A DNA stretch of 64,000 nucleotides. Origin: Ailanthus altissimus (taxonomy: Eukaryota; Streptophyta; Magnoliopsida; Sapindales; Simaroubaceae). Both the position numbers and the translations under genes were made by a program. Under the pieces are notes generated by a model that saw only the letters and a list, made by a program, of their open reading frames with translations, was not told the origin of the DNA and did not search any database. The DNA is taken from contig OX327683.1 in assembly GCA_946807835.1 (NCBI GenBank), forward strand, positions 5,957,001 to 6,021,000, in the 5' to 3' direction. Positions 46,275-55,260 of this stretch are shown in pieces (within the stretch, counting starts at the first letter, position 1; each line of letters starts with the position of its first letter).

Positions 46275-49077
46275 TGTAGTAACCATTTATCCACTACCGG
46301 TAAGAATAAGTATTTATATATATAAATATACATATTTTATTTGTACGTAGGTGATACTTGATTTATGTATGGTTATTAGTAGTGTTTGTATAAATTAAGG
46401 ACCTACTATTAGTATTGGGTTTACTTGCAAGACTTTAGATTTATTTTAGAGACCAAATTGTAATACTTTAAAAGTTTTGGGAGCTAATTTGTAAATACTA
46501 AAAATTAGCCTCTTAGTATAAAAATACACCTTTGAAACCATAATTCACTCATTTTGGTTGAGCCACCTCTTTTAGAGTGAGAAAAGAGAGAAAGAAAGGG
46601 GAGAGAAAAAGAAGAAGAAAAAGAAAGTTAAAATTTAAGTTTTAAGAGGTATATTATAAGCCTTTCTTAGTTTCTTGGTGTTAATTTAGTTAATTCCTTT
46701 AAGTTTTGATTTCTGAAATATGTACAATTGAGTATTTGATGTGAATTTTATAAGATATTATGAGAATTGATGATGATTATGAAGATAGCTTGATAAATCA
46801 TGATGAATTGCAGAATTTCTTCTTGATAGTCTCTTGATCCGAAAATTTTATCAATTGCTGTGCTTTGATTCTACTTTTGGATTTTGAGTATATAAAATTA
46901 GACATGTCTAGAATTATTTGAGACTTTGAATTGATTGAAAATTCCAGAAATTGAATTTTTAGTGAATTTACCAAAATGACCCTAAAATTTTAAAAAATTT
47001 CTGTGTTAATAATATGATACAGTGACAAATAATCTTTGATCTGCTGAATGATCTTCAAAAATCATGAATTTATAGAATATGATAAGTTTATATCTCTAAT
47101 ATGATAAACTCAGAATTGAGAATTTAGATTAACGTGGTTAAATTGTTATGATTTTCTAAAGAGTGTCAGCTCATTGCAGTATTTGATTAATAGATTTTTA
47201 AAGTTATAAAATAAAATAGTTTTAAAATACTTTTAACAGTGATTTTGAAATAAAATATTTATCATGATTTTATATATGTGTCAATAGTAATTCTGTGATA
47301 GTTTTATAATTTTTGAGTTAATATATGATTTTATAAAATTGGGAGATTGAATATTGTTCAATAAATATCTTGATTCTGTCAGGTTAATAATTTGGATTTA
47401 ATGGTGTTTATGGAATCAATTGTGTAGGAATTATGATATATTATTCATATATAAGAAGGATATATGAGTCAAGAATGATATATTCTGATTTTGGAGTAAT
47501 TGGACATCATTTGATGCATAAAATTTTTTTGTTAAGTGTAAGTGGTCAGAATGACAGGTTTTGAGAAACCAAGTAATTAGACCAATTCGATATGATAAGT
47601 GCAATATGTGTAGTTTTGTAAGCTATTTAAAGTGTTTTGTATGAATATTGAGGCTCATGAAAGGATTAATCTCAATTGATAGGTTAAAGAGATTTAAGCC
47701 TTATAGCCGAAAGTGTTAAGAGGTAAGTATACTAAACTTTTACAGAAATCACAATAAGTATAGTAATTGTCTATGTATGATTTTGTATATGTGCTTAGAA
47801 ATATGTTTATGTTATGCCAAAGTATATTTGATATGAAATGTGAAAGACATATGTTTATGAATGTGAGCATTGACATTGAGCATGGATATACATGTGTTTA
47901 TGAAAGTAAGCTTTCAAAATGAAATGTGTTTAACAAAGAAAGCTTTTGAAGTGAAAAATGTCCATGAGATACGTTTTGTGTTTTGAGGATGCTTGAACTC
48001 ACTATTTACTTAGTATGCACCTTATGTGATTTGTAAAGCCTTTATGTGTGGCATTTCCTTCGAAATTGGTATATGTTATGTGTTTTATTTGTAGGGAGGA
48101 TTCTATTGGTACCTAAAGGAAGATTGAGCCATCACATTCGTGTGGTGACGTATTGGTGCATGTAAGAGGACTCGCCGATGATCAGGGTGAGAGTTTGGCT
48201 CTTACCTTCGGGCATGAGCATTATATATGTGTAATTTAAACCTCACTTGTACTATTTCTCTCATACGGTATGTCACCAATGAGTGACATTTGGCTCATTA
48301 TGTGATATATGATATGAAAGTCCTATTAAGTAGTAGTTGAGTGATGATATTCCTATTATATGTTTTGAAAGAATATGTAAGCGCTTACCTGATATGTGAT
48401 TTGATAAGATTATGATTTTAATTTATCACAGCATATCATACACATGCATTGTGTACATATATGTATTTGTATTTTGATATATGAAAAACTAGTATGCTTA
48501 CTGAGTTTTATACTCATTATAGTTTATGGTGATTTCAGGTAATTAAGGTATATGTGTGCTTAGCGGATTTGGCAAGGCTTCTACTGTCCCTTGGGTTCTC
48601 TAAGTTGCTAGATTGCTAAGTGTTTCATTTGTGGACACATAGTTTTAGATATTTGATTTGTCCCTATTGAATAAATACTTATGTATTATTTATTAAGTGT
48701 GGTTGTATTTGGATTAAGTTTCACCAAGTGTGGTTATGGGTTGATTTTAAGTAAGAATTTGCAATGAATATATTCTGGGCTTCTGGTAACAAAGTTGCTA
48801 CCGGTGATGTAGTAGAATGTTAATCTCTGAGTTTTTTTTGTATATTTTCAGTTTACTAATTATCCTAGTCATAATTCAATTGTTATAATTATGAAAAAAT
48901 TGAAATGAATATTTAAATATTGTTAATAAATATTTATGTTTATATTTTAAACATGAGACTAATCCGTAAACAAGAATTTAAGAATATACAAGAAACATTA
49001 AGATTGTATGTATGCTCACTATTAAATGAATGTAAGTTATGTCGTGTGTCAAATTTTTTGGGTCTGAGTGTGTGACA
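46275..49077 (+). repeat. 2.8-kb solo LTR, gypsy-type, perfect TAAGC duplication
   Basis: The insert starts TGTAGTAACC and ends GTGTGACA. The five bases TAAGC are present on both sides (46270-46274 and 49078-49082), and removing one copy restores the RNase H frame (NARTKHIKIDVHFIREKV). It has no gag or pol. TATAAAAATACACC at 46517 with the purine-rich stretch 46580-46630 suggests a plus-strand promoter and leader, giving the orientation. The length and lack of coding suggest a long-LTR gypsy family (Tekay/Del is the natural comparison); lineage is inferred. It is the youngest or second youngest layer of this nest. Confidence 0.85.
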
Positions 49078-49082
49078 TAAGC

Positions 49083-49260
49083 ATATCAAAATTGATGTGC
49101 ATTTTATTCGAGAAAAAGTAGCAAACAATGAGCTTGAAGTTAAATTCATTCCCTCCAAAGAATAGACAATTGATATAATGACAAAAGCCCTCGTTATAGA
49201 AAGATTCAATTATTTAAAGAACAAACTCAAAGGTCTATTCTAGACCTTTGAGTTTGATAA
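49083..49260 (+). pseudogene. Copia element 3 RNase H C-terminus and terminal hairpin
   Basis: The frame reads HIKIDVHFIREKVANNELEV then KFIPSKEQTIDIMTKALVIE and ends KNKLKGLF with TAG. A perfect hairpin with 16-bp arms and a 3-base loop (49222-49237, 49241-49256) covers the stop codon. The purine tract GATAAAGGAAA follows directly, before the 3' LTR. Confidence 0.88.
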
Positions 49261-49266
49261 AGGAAA

Positions 49267-49681
49267 TTAAAAATGGTTAGCAATTTGATAAGGCAAAGGC
49301 CTTAACAATATTGGAGGGAATGTGCAGCTTCTAAAGATGCCCCCGATGATCATGCAAATTGTTATGTCAAGTGCAGAAAAAGACAAAAAAATACAGTTAT
49401 TATTTCAGCCAATCATGAGTATACAATAGATGAGTATACAATTGAAAAGGCAGTTGGACCAATGAAATGTATTTTTGAGAATATACGCCTTTACAATGAG
49501 TATTTCAACAAAATCAACTGACACCTGTAATCCTGTAATAATTAAAATTGCTCTCTCTAGAGTATATATAAGTGAGCATATTCATACTGTATTATGTGTG
49601 TTTCCTATGAGTGACTAATCAATACAAAAAGATATAGCTTTTAAGTAACCTCTAATTTTCTTATTCTCTCGAATTCCAACT
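49267..49681 (+). repeat. Copia element 3, 3' LTR
   Basis: It begins TTAAAAATGGTTAGCAATTT, matching 36775-36831, and continues through TGTGCAGCTTC, matching 40320 onward. It is the uninterrupted version of the LTR and shows where the guest DNA entered the 5' copy. It ends TTCCAACT. Confidence 0.9.
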
Positions 49682-49756
49682 GAAATCATTGTAAGGGATA
49701 TAAACCAGTTTCATCATTTTAGAAATGGTTGTTGTTCCTGTAGGGAGTTCTGGTGA
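49682..49756 (+). pseudogene. PPR-DYW protein gene, fragment 4 (C-terminus)
   Basis: Twenty-four codons and a TGA read [20 protein letters not shown] then REFW, the end of a DYW domain (the usual final DYW is EFW here, CxC zinc ligands retained). It continues the SITGRE of fragment 3 across 12.9 kb of inserted DNA. This pins the right border of copia element 3 and the 3' end of the old gene. Confidence 0.93.
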
Positions 49757-49831
49757 AACACTACTTTACTGACCTTGATTGTCGAAATCATGAACATTGA
49801 AGATGGCTGAAATGGTTCCCAGCAAAGGTAA

Positions 49832-50080
49832 TTAAGGATTATAGGACCAAGAACTGGAAGTTTCTGTAGAGACTACAAAAGATGCATCATTTTGGCTTTC
49901 ATCTTCTTCTGAAAAGTCATCACCCCTGCTGTAGGAATGACTGTTTTTGGAGGAGTAAGAGTGTTCTGGAGTAGATAGATAAATCGAATATCTTATTTTG
50001 ATTCCCATTAGGCATCCATAGTCATTAGAATTTCCCGAGAACCAAGAAGATAATAACCAAAAGAAAGCACTCCAATCCAT
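49832..50080 (-). CDS. Small unrecognised ORF between the PPR and eS17 genes
   Basis: An 82-codon frame starts MDWSAFFWLLSSWFSGNSND and continues into a Ser-rich, acidic second half (SYSRGDDFSEEDESQND). It has a Trp/Leu-rich hydrophobic start, an ordinary composition unlike the AT-rich background, and lies in non-repetitive DNA just beyond the PPR stop. I do not recognise it. It could be a small gene, one exon of a longer gene running leftward, or chance. It is tail to tail with the PPR remnant. Confidence 0.35.
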   Translation of the reverse strand: MDWSAFFWLLSSWFSGNSNDYGCLMGIKIRYSIYLSTPEHSYSSKNSHSYSRGDDFSEEDESQNDASFVVSTETSSSWSYNP

Positions 50081-51290
50081 TAAACTAAACTAGCACAATT
50101 TGCACAAGTCCTATAATGCTTCTCAACTTTGTATAAATGTCTGGCTGTTCATAGATCTTCTCGTTGTGTAGAAGGGTAAATGGTTAATACTGGAATGTGA
50201 AAACTGAAGAGAGGTAGAACTTTAACTAGGTTGCCACAAATTCAGAGCAAAAGAGCACCAATCTACTACAACCATGGTATCTCAGACATACAAATGGTTC
50301 TGGCAGCTGCTGAAGAAATTGAACAGTTATATCAGCAGAAATGTGGCAAAGAGTACTAGCAGAGAAAATGAAAGTAGATATCCAAAATTTTGAACGGAAA
50401 AATGATCTAAACTCGTCAAGTTAGCTACATTGATCCCTTTAGTCTGCCAATGAACTTAAATCTGAATAGAAGAAACTGAAATCTGAATAGAAGAAACTGT
50501 AATCTGTTATTCTATATGAGATTATATTGGATGCTTTTCTCTTTAACAAAGGCTTTCTCAGTAGATAAATAGGTCTGAAGTATAGTCGTCAATAATGAAA
50601 GTATGAATTTTTTGAGAGGAAGATGTTGACTTACAAGAAATGCCTATTTGCCAACTTGTCCTCTTTATAAGAAAGAATTCAGAAAGTGAGTTTGATATGA
50701 TCTTATAAATGGATCAGTCTAAGTTAAGTTTTTACTTAAGCAAAAATGATACTAATCACTCATAAAATGATTATGATAATCTCTTAAGCTAAGTTTACCT
50801 AAATTTTTAAAAAACATTTGACACATGTTAGCACTTAAATATGAGTGATCAAGATTTTTTTTCATATTTTATTTTTTTAATTAATCATCAATCACATATT
50901 TATATTTACTTAAATAAAAGTTTAATTTAAGTGAGGATCATAATCCTCGTAAAAATGATAACTCACATTTTGTTATAATATTTTTGCTTTGGAAGGATTG
51001 AACTCAATTCTCCTTTGCTTAATTACAACTTACAAGAACTCTTGCGTCACATTTTGTTATAATATGTTGCTTTGGAAGGATTGAACTCAATTCTCCTCTG
51101 CTCAATTACAACTTGCAAGAACTCTTGCCTGCTAACTTATTAGCCCATTTTTGGCAACTTCAATAAGTTTTCCAAGTTAATAAAAAGGATGATGATATAT
51201 CCCGATATATTGATTAATAGCACCTCGTCTTTTAATTCTTTTTCTAAAACATAAATTTATTCTTTAAGTGCTATATTATTCCAATATATT
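50081..51290. other. Spacer with an 84-bp tandem duplication
   Basis: Nothing coding is recognised. Two near-identical copies of 84 bp lie at 50964-51047 and 51048-51129 (sharing CTTTGGAAGGATTGAACTCA and CAAGAACTCTTGC). A short duplicate (AATCTGAATAGAAGAAACTG, twice) is at 50457-50500. Confidence 0.6.
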
Positions 51291-51872
51291 TTTTTAGAAA
51301 AAAATTACTAAGACAATAGAATAAAATCTTGTAAAGTTTCTATAAATTTTTTTCTATTCCCTCTTAAATTTTGAGGTCAAACCTTAATCTTAAAAAAGGG
51401 ATCCCATCCCTTTTAAAAAACCTAATCTAATTAGAATAATTACATATCTTAAATCATGGGATTGATGAGGCTTAATTGTCATTCCTTAAAACATAGAATT
51501 GATGAGAATTAAATGACATTTTTAATAGAATTTTACTACTAAACCTTACAACATCTATAAAAAGGAGATTAACATTAGAGAATGGGGCTCTCCATCATAA
51601 AGACTTCTTTGTTTTTTCTTTTCTCCCATTATAGTTTCTCTGTAATGGTCATAGTGCATTGTACTACTGTTATAAAAAGATTATTGAATAGTGTATATGA
51701 GTGAGCCAAAAAGCTTGGTAAAATAGACGTAAGCCTGAATTGAGTTGAACCATTATATATCCAAGGTCCATTTTTCTCTCTTTTATCTTTATTTTGTTAG
51801 TTTCAATCAATGGTTTCTAACAAAAAATAAATTTAACTCATTGACTTGGAGATTATTTAAATTTCTGGGCCA
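51291..51872 (+). repeat. Gypsy-like LARD element, 5' LTR
   Basis: It matches 54406-55260 over most of its length (GGGATCCCATCCCTTTTAAA versus GGGGTTCCCATCCTTTTTAA; TGATGAGAATTAAATGACAT; GTGTATATGAGTGAGCC; TCAATCAATGGTTTCT). ACATCTATAAAAAGGAGATT (51549) is the likely promoter. It lacks the 202-bp insert found in the 3' copy. The start is blurred by A/T runs; the end is set by the primer site just after. Confidence 0.78.
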
Positions 51873-52320
51873 TCAGTTTGGTGCTGTCTGTAGGGAACAT
51901 AACAAAAAATTAGGAAGACTAACCATGGAGTCTTATGAGCCAAAGATAAGTTTTTGATTTTGCTTAATTTTTATGTTAATGTTTAGTTCTCTGTGTTGGA
52001 ATATAAATTTATTATATTAGTAGACGAGATTTTATAAAAAAAGTTCTTTCTATTTATAATTCATAAGAGACAACAAATATTTCTTTTTTCGATGTGAATT
52101 TTACACAATATAAGTATATAAATGCGATATTAAATAGATATCTAAATTGATCTTCTTGTGATCGGGAATAAAAAAAAAAAGAAAAATATTGGAAAGATCT
52201 CTTATCTTGTAACTTAGAATAAACCTTTCTTCATATAGAGCACCTATAAATAAGAAGATTTAATCGAAAATATCGATGGATTCTTGCGGAGTCCAAAGAA
52301 AGAAATATAAAATAAAAAAA

Positions 52321-52507
52321 CATTTAGAGGCCTTAGCTGGTGATCCGGGCTGTTTCCCTCTCGACGATGACACTTATCCCCCATCGTCTCACTGGCCGAC
52401 CTTGACCCATGTTATTTTGAGGTCATATCTAATATTCAGAGTTTGCCTTAATTTGGTACCGCTCTCGCGACCTGCACAAAAATAGTGCTTTACCCCTAGA
52501 TGTCCAT
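52321..52507 (-). rRNA. rrn23: Plastid 23S rRNA fragment (NUPT), antisense, inside the LARD
   Basis: The plus strand reads CCTTAGCTGGTGATCCGGGC, then CTTATCCCCCATCGTCTCAC, GGTACCGCTCTCGCGACCTG and GTGCTTTACCCCTAGATGTC. From memory these are the reverse complement of consecutive parts of chloroplast 23S rRNA, with roughly 10% change, much of it C to T or G to A, as expected for methylated DNA decay. Similarity ends at both edges, so only about 187 bp were captured. It cannot make a functional rRNA. A frame (52276-52485) runs across it by chance. Confidence 0.85.
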
Positions 52508-53389
52508 AACGGCCCTATTGTTCTGATGGAGAAAAGAGCCTATGATTAGCTTTTTGAAAAATTTTCAACTGAGCAATTTCAACGAAATCTTTCAATTTCT
52601 TATTTTACTATGTTCAACTTTATGTATTTCTCTATTCGTGGTGTACATTGAATGTACAGAAATGTTTATAACAGAAACAATGATAAATCTTAATTTTATT
52701 CTTTTAAGTAATACAAAATTAATCTATTTTAATTGGAAAATTGTGTTGCTAATCCCTAAATTTTTAATTGATTTTGTGGCAGAACAATCTTTGACACAAA
52801 AAAAAAGGATGAGTTACCAGTATTCACAACAAAAAAAGAATGAGAATCAGATGATCTCCTTCAATGAAGAAGCAAATAGGTCATCGTCAACATGGGTGAA
52901 AAATAAAAACATAAAAAAGAAGACACTAAAAGATTTCTTTGGGACTCAGGAGAAAACAAATGAAAAAAGAAAAATAAATAATGCAAGTTGGGTGCTAGTT
53001 CCTCTTTGAAAGATTTTTTTTTAAAAAAAGAAAAAGAAAGAAAGGAGGTTGTCCTTAAAAGAAAAAAAGGAAAAAAAAAATGAAGGTAGAGGGCTAGTCT
53101 CTTAAAAAGAAAGGTTCGTTGGATAGAAAAAGGAGGAAGTGTTGCAATATATCAAGTGAAGAAAATTTTAAAAAATAATTATTATATAAAACAAATTCAA
53201 GAGAAGAGGCTATGCCTCTTGGAAAAAAAATGAAAGAAGACAAAAAAAAGTTAGGCTCTATTGAAATTTGCATTAAGACTTTTTTATATTATTGAAAATT
53301 TTGAATTTAACTCAATACTTTCAACATTTTTTTATAGAAGCCCCATGACAGAATACTTTTCTCCTCGAGGTTGACCACCAAAGATTTCG

Positions 53390-54250
53390 AGCTCCTAAAC
53401 TCTTAACGAACCCCACCACTAAGGTTCTTAAGGAGCTCGATTACTTAAACTCTCACCAAGAACCCCAATCACCTACATTCTACATGAGCACAACCATTTA
53501 AGCTCCACGAGATCGAGCATTTGAAAGTTTAGAGTTCGCCCTAAGGTCGACCACTTAAGTCCGTCTCGAGGTTGATTGCATAAGTTTGCTTTAAGGCTGA
53601 TCACATAAGTTCACCCCGAATACAACTATTTAGGCTCTTAATGAGCCTAATTACTTAAAGCTTTCACTAATTACCCTGAGCACCTAAACTCTACTTGAGC
53701 ACCAAAACCCTACCCAAGCCTGACCACTTAGGCTCTCAAGGAGCTCAATTACTTAAGCTCTCAATAAGGACCCTGAACACCTAAACTCTCCTTAAGTTTA
53801 ACCACCTAAAATTTGCTTTAGAGCTAACCACTTAAGTCCCCCGAAGCCAAACATTTGATTACTTAAACCCTTATCAAGGCTACCATAAGCCCTCATAAAA
53901 GTCACGTAGGCCCTCATTAAGGTCGTTATAAGCCTCATTGAGGTCAACGTAAGCCCTCATCAAGGCAGGCGTAATCCTTTATCAAGGCTACCGTAAGACC
54001 TCATTGAGGCCACATAAGCTTTTATTAAGGTCACGTAAGCCCTTATCGAGGCCATTTATGCCTTTATCAAAGGTACATAAACCTTTGTTGAGGCCGTGTA
54101 AACTTTTATCGAGTCCACGTAAACCCTTATTGAGGACATATAAGTCTTTATTGAGGTCACATAAGCCTTTTATCGAGGTTATATGAGCCCCTTATTAAAC
54201 TCACATAAGCCTTCACCGAAGTCACATAAGCCCTTTCTGGGGTCAATCAT
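53390..54250. repeat. Degenerate minisatellite, about 24-25-bp units
   Basis: From about 53876 to 54245 a unit near GGYCACRTAAGCCCTTATTGA repeats about fifteen times with a 24-26 bp period. Translated in one frame it gives KPLLRSR-like octapeptides (54004-54186). Upstream (53390-53870) a more diverged version (CCACTTAAGCTCTC...GGAGCTCGA) with longer period is seen. It fills the 3' third of the LARD interior. Confidence 0.85.
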
Positions 54251-54405
54251 GTAAACACTAAAGTTCATCTCAGTCCACCACCTAATGAGCTTATATTCCC
54301 TCCAATTAAGTTCTCGAGCACACAAAATAAATCGATCTTGATTCGAGCATAAGGTTAGAATAGGTCGAGAATTCTCACCACTCGAGCACCTTGTGACCAA
54401 TTGAA

Positions 54406-55260
54406 ATTTGAGAAAAAATCATCCAGCCCAAACTACAATAAAGTTTTCAATATCAATAAGTTAATACTGAAAACTAAGTGATCCTAAATCTTCCATAGAT
54501 TTTGGGGTCAACCTTAACTCTAAATGTAACGATCCAAATTTCACATTGGGCAGACTCGTCCAAAGTGAAGGCCTTATAAGAAGAAATTTCCTTTACCCTT
54601 GTAAGGCGTCTTTTGGGTATGGCGATGCGTTCCGCCCATAAAGGATAAAATTATGATGGGGAAGGACGCATGCGTGAACCCCAAAGCAGACAATACTTTA
54701 CACATGGATTCAGGTGGGCTCTTTCACTAAAAAGGGGTTCCCATCCTTTTTAAACAACCTAATTCAATCATGAAATAATCACATCCCTTAAATCAAGAAA
54801 TTATTGTCTCTTTAATTAGAGAATTATCATCCCTTAAATCATGAGTTGATGAGAATTGATTGTTATCACTTAAAACATGGAATTGATGAGGATTAAATGA
54901 CATTCCTAATGTAACTCTACTACTAAACCCTACAATATGTATAAAAGGAGACTCAAGAATGGAGAAAGAGGCTTCCCATTACATGAATTTCTTTGTTTTT
55001 CCTTTTTTGCTATTATTTTTTCTTTATGATGGACATGGTGCCTTATACTACTGTTGTAGAAATATTATTAAATAGTGTATATGAGTAAGCCCATAAAATT
55101 TAGTAAAATAGACATAAGCCCGAATTGGACTAAATCACTATATATATGGTGTTCATTTTTCTCTCTCTTATATTTATTTTGTTAATCTCAATCGATGGTT
55201 TCTCAATAAAATAAATGAATTTAACTCATTAATTTAAAATTTTGTTAAATTTCTAAGTCA
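54406..55260 (+). repeat. LARD element, 3' LTR
   Basis: It begins TGAGAAAAAATCATCC and ends CTAAGTCA, where the 5' copy ends CTGGGCCA. It pairs with 51291-51872; the promoter box is ATGTATAAAAGGAGAC (54935). Extra length is due to the 202-bp insertion at 54525. No clear target duplication was found around the whole element. Confidence 0.78.
54525..54726 (+). repeat. 202-bp solo LTR with perfect CTAAA duplication
   Basis: It starts TGTAACGATCC and ends GCTCTTTCA, is absent from the matching place in the 5' LTR, and is flanked by CTAAA on both sides (54520-54524, 54727-54731). The start resembles the TGTAACRMCC opening of many gypsy LTRs. Its small size points to a TRIM-type element. It is GC-richer than its host. 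Confidence 0.85.

Larger units (their letters stand above)
36775..49681 (+). mobile_element. Copia element 3, full length but hosting three later insertions
   Basis: The left border is TTGAAAATGG at 36775 after GAAAG; the right border is TTCCAACT before GAAAT (49682), a target duplication with one change. The PPR frame is split exactly here. The 5' LTR is 36775-36831 plus 40318-40657, split by a 3.5-kb insertion. The primer binding site TGGTATCAGAGC is at 40658-40669. Gag and pol follow, with further insertions at 42745-44170 and 46275-49077. The 3' LTR is 49267-49681. Without the guests the element would be about 5.2 kb, typical for short copia elements related to element 2. Confidence 0.87.
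51873..54405 (+). mobile_element. LARD element interior, non-coding
   Basis: It opens with TTTGGTGCTGTCTGTAGGGA (51877), a degenerate form of the TTGGCGCC-TGTGGGAA primer site common in plant gypsy elements. No gag, protease, polymerase or integrase is present. Contents: an antisense plastid rRNA piece (52321-52507), AT- and Lys-codon-rich sequence (52542-53330) and a long minisatellite (53390-54250). The 155-codon frame at 52542-53009 has a hydrophobic start and Lys/Asn-rich end and resembles nothing I know; it is probably chance. Such elements must be moved by proteins of an autonomous relative. Confidence 0.72.

Noticed and set aside
52542..53009. 155-codon frame with a hydrophobic start in the LARD interior
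   Set aside because: Composition follows the AT- and A-rich DNA, there is no recognisable domain, and it lies in a coding-less element. Kept only as a note in the LARD entry.
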